NCBI GenBank assembly: GCA_003971905.1
Contig: RSEE01000021.1
Location: forward strand, 496,001 to 560,000
Direction of reading: 5' to 3'
DNA from: Moniliella sp. 'wahieum'
Lineage: Eukaryota > Basidiomycota > Moniliellomycetes > Moniliellales > Moniliellaceae
DNA: 64,000 nt
The translations under genes were made by a program, and so were the position numbers. Each line of letters begins with the position of its first letter. The first letter of the stretch is position 1. The notes beneath the pieces are model-generated. The model did no database searches. It saw only the letters and a program-made list of their open reading frames with translations, and was not told the DNA's origin. This document shows, one piece after another, positions 9,923 to 21,288 of the stretch.

Positions 9923-11033
9923 AAGCCTCATGCCCCAGGCAGGTCACGGTCACCGGTCATCCGGTCATACATCACCGACTGCGGATACGTTGCCTTTAGA
10001 ATGCTAGATCATCGATCGTCGACCGGTGATCGATGATCACATGTCGATCACAGCTTGTCAGAGAAAGCCCCGTAAACAGACCTCTGTTATAATAGCGCTA
10101 CACGAGGAAGTGCCACCGGTGCGTGAGGCTTCGCCCTCTCCACGTCTACTATTAGCAAGTGTAGGAAGTAATACTGAAAGGGAAAGGTGCCAGAGTATTA
10201 GCCTGTCAGCCATGTCAGCGCTGCTCAGCATCCTAGCAACGCCCTCTACAGCCTGGCCTCTGTGAGCTATGTGAGCTGAGCGGGGGCATATATTTTGTTT
10301 TGTGTTGCTGTGCCCACGTAGAATCTGTTCCCCTCTCGTTGATAACCTAGTTGGTGTTGTTCATTTGCTAAACCATAAAATGGTGTTGGCGAGGCCCCTA
10401 TGTCAAACCGCAATGTTAATGACGTCTGTGTGCGATATAAATACGCCGGAGAGAGCGAGACAATCGTTATGGTAAAAGTTGTGGGGATGGCTGAGGAGGT
10501 CCATACTCTGTTGAAGAGGCTTTTGCCCTGTTCATGATGCATGCAGTGGCCATGGCACGTTGGGGGGGGGGTGTAGCCTATAGCTCATTAAGGAGACGGC
10601 TGTCTTTTACAGGCGTTTCGGATCGGGCATGCGGAAGAATGCATCACACAGGTGCCGCAAGTGGATTCAATTCCTCCCGCACTTCGACAGGGAAGTTTTC
10701 CAGATCCTTTCGAATTTGGCGCATAATCGACATAATCCCACTGCGTGATCCTTGACATCTAGGCACCTATCAATCCTTCTCTCATATATCTCGACCCCAC
10801 TCATCAAGTCATGCATGTTTGTGCCTGTGTTCACGGCTTGCTGTACACCGAATATCCAGCACCATTTCCCCATTTTAACCTCTCAGGAGCCTACCCGGCA
10901 CCTTTTGTGTCATTGGTTTCTGTCACAGTCCACCCCATGGTCCCAAGCTAGGCGCCATGAGGTAATAGTACATTCGAGGAGTGTGTGGGTCGAGACGAAA
11001 TGCAGGCAAACTAGGCAAAGGTGAACAACGCGG

Positions 11034-11984
11034 TCAGCGGAGGTGGGCAGGGAGCATCATCCCGTCGGTGACCTGGTCGCCATCGTCAATTTCAATGTCC
11101 TCGTCGTCGTCGCTTGCATTCTGGGCCGTGGCAACCTTAGTGCCATCTGCCTTGTTCCGGATTTGACCCACTACCGCCAGGTCCGCTCCGCTTTGCTCAA
11201 TCACAGCTTTCTGTTCAGGAGTGAGCTCAAGCTCGGTAAATGCACCCTCTGCCTTATCGCCGCGAGCCACAGCACTCCAGTAGTACGCCAGCGGGATAAT
11301 GCGGAACTCAGCTTGCTGGACAAGCAGGAGTTTCAGAATCTGTGCAGCCTCCTTGCTCAATTTCTCGCCCTTTTTGCAGACGGTGAAGTCCCGAAGCAGG
11401 GTAGGCACACCACGCTGCAGTTCGGTGGGCATGCCCAACTGCCTCAGTTGGGGCTCGATTGGATGAGGCAGATTCTCGGGCGGTGTGGTGCGCATCTGTA
11501 CGGGTCCCTTCGGGGACGACCGTTTCCGTCGCAATGTTGCCCGCGCGTGCAAAGTCGCGGCGGGAGTAGCTCTCGAACCAGTCCTGCACTTCTTCCGGGG
11601 GAGAATCAGTGAAGAGGATGCCTACTTGACCAGTCAGGCGCTGTAGGGCATAAAAACCATGTTAGTTTCGTTACCGAAAAACCGGCATGATTATGAAACG
11701 TACGTTGGACAGAGCAGAGATACCGGGTCGGAGTTCATTCTGTTCCTCCGTGCCAAGAGCAAAGCGAATGACACCGCTTTTTCCAAAGAAATACGGCTGC
11801 CCTCCCAGAGTTGCCGGACATCCTTGATGTAGGCATTTCGCATGTTGCCAATAGAGAAGAGCCATGCATAGGTAAACTTGTTGGCGGTATCACGGACCGT
11901 GTCGGCGAAAGACTCCTTGTCGGCCCTAGTCTTCTTACTGGTCTGCGTCAGCGAGACAACTTTGTTGCGGCGTGCGCGCGGCAT
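11034..11984 (-). CDS. MRT4: Ribosome assembly factor MRT4 (uL10/P0-like)
   Basis: Mrt4 is a nucleolar paralogue of the stalk protein P0 that holds the stalk site on pre-60S particles. The start at 11984 gives MPRARRNKVVSLTQTSKKTR, the family hallmark, then FSIGNMRNAYIKDVRQLWEGSR, FFGKSGVIRFALG, a 63-nt intron (11641-11703, GTACGT donor), SYSRRDFARAGNIATETVV, IEPQLRQLGMPTELQRGV, and an Asp/Glu-rich tail. The frame breaks at about 11792 (one T short) and at about 11506 (one G extra in a GGG run). Both lie inside well-conserved segments, so assembly error is the simplest reading. The gene is divergent from RPL6. The shared promoter holds telobox and CACGTG motifs, fitting co-expression of two ribosome genes. 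Confidence 0.93.
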
Positions 11985-12217
11985 GGTGAAGAGTTCAGAG
12001 GTGGTGGTAGGAGGGGGTGGGGCAGCCCTGGCAGTGCTACTGCTTGTGGGGGAAAAGAAAAAAAATGTCACGGAATCCGGGCAGGCGGAATTGGTGTCCA
12101 TCGATCATCGATCGATCATCCTATCATCTCTGACGCGCAGCTCAAATGCACCGACACAGATATTTCATCTTTGAAATTCCAAAGATTTCAGTATTGTTCA
12201 GAGCAATGCAGTTCCAG

Positions 12218-12237
12218 CACGTGATGTCAACCCTACG
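12218..12237. promoter_or_regulatory. CACGTG plus telobox in the MRT4/RPL6 divergent promoter
   Basis: CACGTG (12218-12223) is followed 5 nt later by AACCCTACG (12229-12237). A second telobox, CTAACCCTAGC, lies at 12316-12326. Cbf1 (CACGTG) with Tbf1 (telobox) is a known pairing at ribosomal-protein promoters in Candida-type yeasts. Its use here is inferred. Confidence 0.5.
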
Positions 12238-12506
12238 TTGGCTAGCTACGGCGCAATTTCTGCGAGGGAGGCGTATCATCAGTGTCCCGTCCTCTCCAAA
12301 GTGCATTATCCACTTCTAACCCTAGCACTATCTAGTCAGGCTTCTGCCCTACCGCCGGCCTCGTTGGCCAGCTCATCGTCGTTCACCTCACCCGCAAGAC
12401 CATCAAGGCTTAACTCGTACGTTGCTCCACCTTTGCTCTTCCCTCCGCCTTGCTCGCTGGACCGCCCTTCCGATCTGACTTCCATATCTCCACCACAGAT
12501 AAAAAA

Positions 12507-13101
12507 ATGGCCGCTGTCAACGCCGCTGCTACTCAGAGCAAGCCATTCGGCAAGGGCACCCGTACTTTGCCCGCCCAGCGGGCCCACAAGTACTACCCTG
12601 CTGTGGACGCCCCTAAGCCTAAGGTGACGCGCAAGGTCAACAAGCCCTCTAAGCTGCGTGCCAGCATTACGCCCGGCACTGTGCTCATCCTCCTTGCCGG
12701 CCGCTTCGCGGGCAAGCGTGTCGTCTTCCTCAAGCAGCTCGAGTCGGGTCTCCTCCTCGTCACGGGTCCTTTCAAGGTGAACGGTGTGCCTCTCCGCCGT
12801 GTGAACCAGGCCTACGTTATCGCTACGTCGACGCACATCGATGTGAGCTCTGTTAAGGTGCCCGAGAACGTGACCGATGCCTACTTCGCTCAGGAAAGAC
12901 CCGTGGCCCCAAGCCCGAGCAGGCCTTCTTCCTTGACCCGGCCAACAAGGCGGCCCCCCCGCTGCTAAGGTTGCCGACCAGAAGGCCATCGACGAAGCCG
13001 TCATCGCGGCTGTCAAGAAGGCTGGCCCAACCCACCTCAAGTACCTGGCCACCACCTTCTCGCTCAGCAACTCGGACAAGCCTCACGCCATGAAGTTCTA
13101 A
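12507..13101 (+). CDS. RPL6: 60S ribosomal protein L6 (eL6)
   Basis: The ATG at 12507 follows an A7 run and reads [20 protein letters not shown], then [47 protein letters not shown] and [10 protein letters not shown], the conserved eL6 core. The C-terminal part is in two further frames and ends [23 protein letters not shown] before TAA (13099-13101). The two breaks fall in homopolymers: AAA at 12895-12897 and C7 at 12954-12960. One extra base in each restores a 198-residue protein, the expected size. A likely 5'UTR intron is seen at 12417-12498 (GTACGT donor, CCACAG acceptor). Confidence 0.93.
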
Positions 13102-14739
13102 ATGGCACCATGACGATTCTCCTTTTGGAAGAGAACCCGCCCTGCTTGTTTCGGTGTCATACTCCGGCGTCTGTTTGACGAACCAGCGGTAAAAGAGGAA
13201 GGCGAACGGGCAGGTCGACTCACGGGCTACCTGTTTTCCCTCCTTACCTTCCACCTATCCCTGTGATCCTTCTGATGGCGTAGATCCTACCTCCCAGCAG
13301 CCTCTATGAAGGTTGAGACCAACCGCATGTTTCATCCTATGCCATGCACCCACTCAAGCATGGCACCTTCCAATGGTTGTGATATATAGTACCGACACGC
13401 GATGATGAGTGGAGTGCTTGGTACGATGGGCAGGGGAACGTGCGGATGACCGCAGGATGTGGTCGATGTTTTTAGAGCCCGGGATGCTCCAATCGACTGG
13501 CCGAGCTTGAAAATAACTTGCCCACTGCCTAGTATGAGAGCGTCTTGGTAGCTATCCTGAATTTCGTCATTGAGGCCCGTGATCGATGATCAATGCTCCG
13601 GGTGGTTAGGATCTTTGTCGCGAAACGACGTGCATGAGATGCCATGTTAGGGAGTGCCTCAGCCCACGAAGTGAGGTGAGGGTCGTCCCCGACGCTGCAT
13701 GGCGAGCCATTGATCTTGCCACAATCATGGACGTACTTGGGGTCGCACATCAACGACAGCTGTCGCATTTGTTTCAATGCTAGATGGCGTCGTCATAATA
13801 CCAGCACCGCCGCAAATCAGTCGCCTCCATCCAACACTCTCCGTCACCATGACCACCCCTACCTTCCAACAGCCGTCACTTGTTATGGATCGTGCGTGAG
13901 TATGGACCCTTCCAGTTGTTAGAGTGCAGTAGGCCAGCTCAATATATATGCGCGTGTACTATACACAGTCCTCATATGTATAAGTGCGGTGGTGTTACCG
14001 TGGACACTGGTAATATCTCCCTGTGCCCCTTTTCAGGTCTTCGACTCAAATCATGAATTAGTCCCCCACTTCCCCCTCTTCTGATGGCACTGACCTTAAA
14101 TCTGCACACGCCAACCCCCGCGCTGTAACAAAACGAGAGACACGGTCGAATCGGCCAGGATGGCCATGTGGTGGACTTGCAATTGAGGAGAGGCACACTG
14201 GTGCTATGTCCATGTCCAGGAAAATGAGTCTCATCAACTAACGCTGCTGTCGAGAGTATGTCGCCTCGCCACACCAACCTCTTTGCCAACAAGGCTTGGC
14301 AAGTCAACCTGCCTGCTAGCACCAATACTTATTCGCATCCCCAGTATACTGGTCTAATCCGCCCTAGTCCGCCCCTTCATACGGAAGATGGGTGCCAACC
14401 AGCTTCTCGAGCGGCAGGATCCGTAGTAATCATGCCCTCCCACATATAGGCATTTGTTTCCCATGCGCTATGGTCCATTCCATAGTCCTGATCCTTTTGG
14501 CAAATGCAAAGTCGGCTGTAACCTGGCCGTAAAACAAGGCCAAAAGTATGCCATGACAAGATGCAGGAGCACAGGTCGCGTGCCCCTGATAATTACCGGA
14601 GGTTCGGCATCGCTCGACTCGTACATGGACTTGGATTTTGGGAGTGCAATAACACCCAGTCACAGAGTGTACAATGCATGTTTAGACTGCACAAGGGTTC
14701 AGTGGTTAGTCCTTGTCGACACGGCAAAAACCGGATGAA
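13102..14739. other. Intergenic region, no gene recognised
   Basis: A possible orphan first exon occurs at about 13849: ATG with good context and 16 codons, then GTGAGTATGG, but no matching downstream exon is recognised. A 63-codon frame begins at 14258 with no family match. Confidence 0.4.
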
Positions 14740-15050
14740 CTACGCACTGTCGAGGGGTAAAGCATGATGCGAACGCTTTTGCCGAAAGCCGCAGGAGGGA
14801 TGTTGGTGGCAACTTGGCGCGCACAATACCGAGTTGCCGTGAGAGCGAGTGACGCGGCCCAGATAAACACGGACCTTGGTGCCACGGATCTCCTTGGTAC
14901 CCTTGTACGTAGGCCACACGCTTGCCGAGGTAGAACTTGGCATCCGCCTGTTGTCACACCGTCGATCTGGATGAGCGACGTGTGCGGGTGGCTGACATGC
15001 TTGGAGCGCTGGTGGCCCTGGATGCGGCCCTTGGCGTACAGGCGCGACAT
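14740..15050 (-). CDS. RPL33: 60S ribosomal protein L33 (eL33, L35A), frame-broken
   Basis: The start at 15050 reads MSRLYAKGRIQGHQRSKH, VSHPHTSLIQIDGV, then in other frames FYLGKRVAYV, KGTKEIRGTKVRVYLGRVTRSHGN, IVRAKL, and NIPPAAFGKSVRIMLYPSTV. These are the full eL33 blocks in order. Five breaks are needed in 311 bp (losses of about 2, 2, 1, 1 and 1 nt). Added back, they give about 105 residues with a stop at 14740-14742, close to the usual 105-110. Residues between breaks show no decay, which favours sequencing error over a pseudogene, although the density is far higher than in RPL7. A telobox and a CACGTG lie upstream. Confidence 0.85.
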
Positions 15051-15133
15051 TTTTGATAGCTTGGTGGTCAAAGAGCAGCTGGCCGGAAAGGTACAACGAG
15101 CGTCCGGGCATCATCTCTGGAGGAGAACTTCTG

Positions 15134-15275
15134 CTAGGGTTGGAGCACTGGAACACTAGCTGCGGCGAATATTGCGCCTGACACATTGGGTCGAGATAAC
15201 CTACCACTGAAATTTAAAATTGGACTTGCTGGCCAAAATGGGACTACGTCCATCCTTCGACGGTAGTGGCACGTG
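15134..15275 (-). promoter_or_regulatory. RPL33 promoter: telobox and CACGTG
   Basis: CTAGGGTTG (15134-15142) lies 85 bp upstream of the RPL33 ATG and CACGTG (15270-15275) about 220 bp upstream. This is the same motif pair as in the MRT4/RPL6 promoter. Confidence 0.45.
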
Positions 15276-15984
15276 AGGGACATGTGACATGCGACGACGC
15301 TGTGATGTGTGTGCTATGGCGGGATATGTGATGGGATACCTGACCACGCTGCTGCCATGGCAGGCTGTGCCCCCCAGGCGCTATCAATATCAGGGCCCGA
15401 TTGCCTCATATAGCTTGTGTTGAGGGACCGCCTCTTCCGGCTTCCTTCTCGTTATATACGCTGTGCAGGAAAGGAGGCGAGAACTTCACCATCTCCCTGT
15501 GGAAGAAGAAGAACATCGCCTACGATGAGCAACAACCAAAAGACGTCTCCCCGTTCAAAAAGCTGCCTAGTAACAAGGGCGCGGTGAGGATGCTGACCAG
15601 CTGACTCCTTTGAAGTAATTCCCCTCCCATCTAAGCTCCATCCCACTGGCATAAATGTTGAAAAAGCGAATCAGGCGAAGGCTGCGAGGCTGCGAAGGCT
15701 GCGAAGGCTGCGAAGGCTGCGAAGGCTCTCGGCGCTATAGAAGTAATCCTCCGATAGCATTTCCTCGTGTGGCATGCCACGGGTATGTCAGACGACAGCT
15801 TTTGGCAGATTATGTGGACTGTGGTCCAGTGGAGATCCAATACTGCTGAGTATTGCAATCATCGGGCGACGGGGCCTTGCATGTTACTGAAACATGATCC
15901 CGTGTAGTTCTGCTGTTTTGCGTCTCGCTATGATACACTGTCGGTGCGTTGCGATGGACATGTGGACAGCAATCTTCCCGAAAT
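15276..15984. other. Intergenic region with a 9-bp minisatellite
   Basis: No gene is recognised. The GCGAAGGCT minisatellite is listed separately. A 67-codon frame at 15401 has no family character. Confidence 0.5.
15674..15727. repeat. 9-bp minisatellite GCGAAGGCT, about 6 copies
   Basis: Tandem GCGAAGGCT units, one shortened by a base. In one minus-strand frame this reads as FAA/AFA repeats, but no gene surrounds it. Confidence 0.85.
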
Positions 15985-16228
15985 TGTAACCATATCATTG
16001 ACAGAGGTTCAGGATGTGGGACAAAGAAACGGGGCCTAAACCCATCTCATCTGGCGTGTGTTTCTTGTTGGCGCTAAATCTGGTTAGGAAACCAGAGGAA
16101 CCGCCAGCAGATGAGGTCCCTCTGGGCTCCGCCATCCGTTTCCAAACCGGAGATAGTCGGTGTGTGGACACGAATGAGCGTGGTAGACACCACAGCTGTG
16201 AGCATCTCCATGGAGACTCAGTAATTCT
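15985..16228 (-). mobile_element. LINE fragment, copy a (3' end only)
   Basis: Begins with the family 3' terminus (minus strand), seen on + as CCATATCATTGACAGAG, followed by the shared GGGACAAAGAAACG block, the CGCCATCCGTT block and the GTGGACACGAATGAGCGTGG block. The same order occurs at 28.2, 29.2 and 38.6 kb. Only the untranslated 3' end and the very end of the coding part remain, as expected for 5'-truncated target-primed insertions. Confidence 0.6.
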
Positions 16229-16344
16229 CATTGTTTCATTCATTCAAGTGCCCAAACATCTTGGCTCGCCGTCTAGGTGCATGGCACAGTATCCTGGCGT
16301 CGCCATATAACCAAAAAAACTATGCCAAACCGACTGTCATACAG

Positions 16345-16530
16345 TTTTCCCTGATCTCGCTCCCATTTCCAATTTCTTCGTCCCGAGCGTCTCGCGTTTT
16401 CCCTGTCACTTCTACTTCGCACCATGTCCTCTACTCTTGCTCCTTCCCCACGAAAAGTCTCGACCCTGGTCTCCCCCTCGCCTTAGCCCCGACCGTGTCA
16501 AAAACAGAGTGGTCTTATCACACTACGTTG
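16345..16530 (+). repeat. Dispersed repeat family B, copy 1
   Basis: About 100 bp centred on ATCTCGCTCCCAT, CCAAT, TCCCGAG, TTTTCCCTG and CTTCGCACCATGTCCT recur in the same order on the minus strand near 36.5 kb. Each copy has an ATG in strong context after a CT-rich leader. In this copy the frame closes after 20 codons. Its nature (gene-family 5' end or element) is unknown. Confidence 0.45.
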
Positions 16531-16699
16531 TGCAGCGCTAAACCGAACCCGCCAGGACGCCATTTATAGTAGGTGATAAATAACGAAAGTGAACCGGTGG
16601 CTAGGTGGATGGGGGAACGGTGGCTACGGTGGCGACGATGGAACGGTGGACGAGGGAACTATGGAACGTAGCACCCACAAGTCGGGCCTTAAGCCCTGG

Positions 16700-17160
16700 G
16701 GTCCTTTAGTTAATCATTAATCGCAAACGTACGACGTTCAACGTTTCAAATTGCAACGTTCATCTGAACGACCTTCGATCATCGAGATCATCGATCTGTA
16801 CGCGGTACGCGGTACGGTTCATCGCGGTTCATCGATTGATCAAGTATCAATCATGCATGCATGCGTGACAGCAAAGTGCGTCCCTGGTGGCGAACGCGTC
16901 GTCGACGAGCTCCGGGAACTGCGGGACAACGGGAACTGCGGCAACGGGGCACCAGGGCGCACCCTGGTGCATCGGCTCCCGGCTGAGATCCGAGATCAGA
17001 TCGATCAGCGATCGACCATCATGCGTCCATCATGCATTCAAAAGCTTCAAGTGAATAGCTAGTGACTAGTGACCGGTGATCATCGATCAAGTGATATAAG
17101 ATAGCCGATAATCGATAGCCTTGGGCCTTAGGCTTAGGCGCTAGGCCCTTAGCGATCGGT
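16700..17160. repeat. Island of degenerate palindromic repeats
   Basis: Dense GATC/ATCGAT, GTACGCG-period-7, ATGCATGCATG and AGGCCT/CTTAGGC words with almost no unique sequence. It lies upstream of the WOPR gene. Confidence 0.5.
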
Positions 17161-17717
17161 GATGGATGTGACCTGGGGTACATATGGCGGACAAGCGTGT
17201 ATCTGCCCACGGGTGCCAGGCAGAGGCGATGGCCAAAGCGCCGCAAGAGCCTGCAGGTACATGGTGCAAAACAGGGCACAGCCCGGCACAGTCCCTCCAA
17301 GCTAGTGGGCTTCCGTCTCGCATCCAGAGCTGAGTCTCAGCGCTCCAGAGCCTGAGCACTCTCGTGCTGCTTTCTATGCTTTGGAAGATACTCGGTCCTG
17401 CATATCTGCCTTGTGCTTTTGGCCCTCGCACGCCTGCCTTTGCCTTCAACACACGACCATCTGTGCTCCGAGCCTCCACCACTGCCGCCGCCACAGCCAG
17501 CTCTGCTCCCTTCCATTCGCCTGGTCACGACCGTTTCCGTAGCGCTACTGCTCCTGCTACAACCACTCTAGTTGCCACATCCTCCGTGCCTAGCCCAGGT
17601 GCCCTCAGGCTGAGAGACCTCAGTTCCCCTCTTGAACACATTCATCCCCAGTGTCCCAACCGCCAGGGGTTTCCCGCCGCGCCACAACTCTCATCGTTTG
17701 TTGCTCACGCGCAGCCC

Positions 17718-19327
17718 ATGGCTCACCCCATAAGTACCATGGGCTTCCGCCCCCTTGGCGATCCCCGGTCCCAGACCGCCTATTCGTCTCGCTTCCCTAC
17801 CCATATGGTGCCACTGCCATACGATCCACAGACACAGCAACACGCGCTGCTCGACCCATCCGAGTTACCGTTCCCGCTACGCCCCGACGTCCCTGTCTCC
17901 GATGTCGGCCCCTCCTCCGACTCTCACATCCAGCATCGGTCCTTCCCTACCCATTCCCGCCACACCCTCCTCGTATCATCAGTCGCAGTATGCCTTCCCG
18001 CGTGACTCGCGTCTGCACGATGAAGACCCTGCCCATTAATCCTCACCTTCATGCTCATGAGCATCCTCACAGTCACGCAGACGACTACTTGAATGCGTCG
18101 TATTACGCATCCCAGCGCTCTGAGCGCGAACACACACACATCATTGAGCCCCTAAGCAATAGCTTCCACTTCCGCCCTGACGCTCCTATCCAGCCGCCCC
18201 CTCTTATTTGTCGTCCCCCCAACAAGCCCTTACGCCGGCTCAGACGCAAATGCAAGTGCAAATCACGCAAGCGCGGCAACAACCCACCTATGTCGGTCTC
18301 ATCCGTACTACCAAGGAGGCGCTGAAGCTACTGGCTGCCTGCGATTTGCCCGAAAGTATGCCCAACAATCCCCCTCGTCGCCTTCGCCGTCGTCTCCTCG
18401 ACTCTGAGCGCTCTACCCTGTTCGCTCGGGCAACGTCTTTGTGTGGGACGAGGCTGAGTCTGGTATCCGTCGCTGGACTGATGGACGCGTGTGGTCCGCC
18501 AGTCGAGTGAATGGCTGCTTTCTCACATACCGCGAGCTCTTGGTCCGAAAGCAGTAAGTCCCTATTTTTTGGTCTACCATTTTCAGGACAGACACTCTGA
18601 CCTGCATTGCTACCAGCCGGGAGGGCCTGGTTGCCCCACACACAACGAGTACAAAGTCGACGGTCTACTGAAACAGTCTTTCACGGTGACGACCACTTCC
18701 GGTCGTAAACTGCACATTATTTCCTACTACCGTAAGCGAGACCTGCGTAACCGTCTCTTCCGTCGGGTGGATGACGACCCTCGTTTCACGTCTACCGACG
18801 GTTCGGGATGGCCTATCAACATCGACCTGGCTGAATATCCTGACCCCGAAGTGCACTTGGAGCCTCTGATGGATCGCAAGCGTTCGTCTGATTCCAACGT
18901 GGTAATGTCTGTGGATGGTGAGTGGAACGACCAAGAAAGGCGCAAGCGTGCTCGCATTGAGCCATTTGACGACTGTGGCAATGCGACGCGGACCAGTTAT
19001 AGCGGGAGCTCTAAATCAGTCGGACTCGTTTCCGCTGGTACAGGCCCAGGTTCGGGTTCGGGTTCATTCTCAGGGCCGGCCTCGGACGTATCTGACTCGG
19101 GATACCGCTTTGCCCCGCCCACTCGCTGGTCCTCCAAGCTACCCTGGTCGATGTGGGAACTGATCCGGGAATGGACCGTTCAGCAGCAGGAGCGCTCATG
19201 TGTCTGGCCAAGGACGATCCCGTGCTACCGCCCTATTCGCAGGCAGTCGTCTATCCATCACAGCCTCGCTCGGCTCCCGTTTTTCCTAAGCTGCACCTAC
19301 GATTTTCTGCTGCATCTCGTTGTCTAG
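17718..19327 (+). CDS. WOPR-domain (Gti1/Pac2 family) transcription factor
   Basis: WOPR proteins (Wor1, Ryp1, Ros1 and similar) are DNA-binding master regulators of fungal morphology, sporulation or host development. The diagnostic blocks are TYVGLIRTTKEALKLL (about 18289), then GNVFVWDEAESGIRRWTDGR (about 18433) with VWSASRVNGCFLTYRELLVRK, and the second half GLLKQSFTVTTTSGRKLHIISYY (about 18663). The latter continues into RRVDDDPRFTSTDGSGWPI. A Pro/Ser/His-rich N-terminal extension of roughly 190 residues precedes the domain. The C-terminus holds a KRKRAR-like basic stretch and a Gly/Ser run. The frame changes at least four times (about 17930, 18040, 18230, 18431), and a small intron is likely at 18554. 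The start at 17718 was chosen for its CCCATGG context. An in-frame ATG at 17364 is possible. Confidence 0.8.
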
Positions 19328-21014
19328 GGTGCCCCAAGATCCTGTTTGCCCAACGCTTACCACCTCTGTGTCCATATTATATACTCTCCTGTGCTTATAT
19401 CGTTCGTACCATCATCTTGACTTCCACACCACCCTGCTCGTCATGTCTCGCCGCGCCTTGTTTGTCCAACGTATTTGTGTTGCTTTTTTATATTTTTCTC
19501 ATCGTTTTCTATGTCTTTTTTGTGCTCTTGGGATCAATGATTCATTACCGGTTACGTGCCTGATCACTTTTTAGCAATATACTTTTTATGAGGCCCAATG
19601 ACCGGAATGACCAGTCATCACATGATGGCCCTTTTCACCTCTGGTGTGCCGCTCTGTTAAGTGAGCGATGGCGTATCCATTGACGCGTTCTGTACATGAT
19701 TACTATCAGGGCGTGTGGATGTGGGTGCATCCACTCGAATGAACCTGGGCAGGTCACCGTCTTACTGGCATGTCTTTTCTAAATCGGCCAAGGGAAAATG
19801 GATCTTTTGTTTGCACATATCAGCATTATATATCCAGTGGACACAACTTTTTGCTTTCGGAACCCCAGCCGTTAACAGGAGCCAACTGTGGCTCTGTGGG
19901 TTATCCCAGCCTTGCTTCCGTGCTCCTGGCACGGACTATAGCGCTCAAACCGACCAGTAGTTATTGTGATGGCCGCTTTGATTGTACGCGATGAATCATC
20001 GTGTATCATCCTATTAAGGCTGTAGTGTGTAGGTCACCTGTAGTGCCTAGAACGCCCATCATCATGAGATCTCTCATGCAAAACCCTCTTGTGCTTCTTC
20101 ATGATTCATTGTTGAGGCCAGAAGATACCAAGTTTTGTGCTATAATTACTCTAGGGTAGTAGTATATACAAAATGCTATCGCATATGATGATGCGATCCT
20201 TTGGTTGTGGGGAGACCACACATCGCCATGATGAAGCCTGATATAGCGCATTCTTTGTGTTTCTATGTGTCTCTCACCCACCCATGTGATGCGCAGGCGT
20301 GGTACAGTGTATAATGTGGTTGTGGGGATATCATGCCTGTTGGGTTTTGTCTTGCACATAGCCTCTCATTTTATGTGGGATCAGTGGTTCACCCAGCATC
20401 AAAACATCCTGCCGACCCGTCGTGAACCCTTTCGGTCATATGCGCCTCTGCCATCATGATCAGATAGTCCGTTCTGTCCGCTATAGGGGTCACGTCCTGC
20501 GATATGCATGTGGCATATACTATGAATGCTGGGTATTCATCAGAGACCCCAGACTGTTGAATGCTGGATGCCGTTGATGGCACAAAAATGGACACCGTGA
20601 TTGGCGTCCTTCGAAACTGCAAAGACAACCTTCTCAGTGTGGGCACGACGGTATTGTAGCATGTATCGCACTGCAACGACCTATAACTCTCGGCTCTCCT
20701 TCGCACGCCCCCTACGCGGTCATGCGGAACCCTAAGTCAAAAAGGACTACAAAATGAGTGGAAAAGCGTGTGTACTTGGCATCAAAATGTCATAGCGCGT
20801 TGTTCATGCCATCCGTGTTGTGGACTAGATGGAGCTCGTATACTGTCCACCCATAATACACAATGTGGAAGTGTCCCCGCGCATTTGATCCACAAAAAGA
20901 AGTTCAGCTTGAGATGGGATGTGTGTGGTCAAAACGTAGTAAAAAAGACCCACACAATTGCTGTGTCGGAACTTGGCACAGTAGATGATGATATTCCATT
21001 GTGGAAGAACGTCA
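19328..21014. other. Intergenic region, no gene recognised
   Basis: AT-richer than its flanks. There is no coding frame with family character on either strand. Confidence 0.5.
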
Positions 21015-21182
21015 TTACAATCCACATTTAAGAATGATGCAGTGCGTGGCAATCGCGTCCTCGTTAGGAGCTGGGACTGGGGCCGGGACTGGAGCGGGGG
21101 CCGGGCTGGGGGCGGGGACCGGGGCTGCACCGACCACGGTGGCTAGAACAGCGGCGAGAGCAAAGACGGTAAAGACCTTCAT
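21015..21182 (-). CDS. Small secreted Ala/Pro-repeat peptide
   Basis: 55 codons from ATG at 21182: a clear signal peptide (MKVFTVFALAAVLATVVGAA), then alternating PAPxPAPAPVPAPVPAP, then a short tail ending ATHCIILKCGL with two Cys. An AATATATA element lies 98 bp upstream on the same strand, which supports real transcription. The size and pattern fit small secreted fungal proteins (cell-wall or effector-like). No named family is recognised, and a downstream exon cannot be excluded. Confidence 0.5.
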   Translation of the reverse strand: MKVFTVFALAAVLATVVGAAPVPAPSPAPAPVPAPVPAPNEDAIATHCIILKCGL

Positions 21183-21279
21183 GATGGGATAGGAAGAAAT
21201 CCTGAGGAGGAGAGCCAAACCGAACGTGTGCCGATTTGCGGATGAAGATCCGGAAAGGAGGGGCTGCATACGGGGCCGT

Positions 21280-21288
21280 TTATATATT
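21280..21288 (-). promoter_or_regulatory. TATA element of the small secreted peptide gene
   Basis: TATATATT on +, AATATATA on the coding strand, about 100 bp from the ATG. Confidence 0.4.

Larger units (their letters stand above)
9290..11033. other. Intergenic region with palindromic short repeats
   Basis: No gene is recognised. The stretch contains the GATGCAT array at 9897-9922, ATCGAT/GATC-rich sequence at 10003-10050, and a G8 run near 10562. Short reading frames on both strands lack family character. Confidence 0.5.

Noticed and set aside
12330-12414. Short plus-strand frame ending before RPL6 (SLVGQLIVVHLTRKTIKA) as the end of another gene
   Set aside because: Too short, no family match, and it lies in the RPL6 leader just before the probable 5'UTR intron.
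13849-13900. First exon MTTPTFQQPSLVMDRA followed by a GTGAGT donor
   Set aside because: Attractive start context, but no downstream exon with coding character was found before 14.7 kb.
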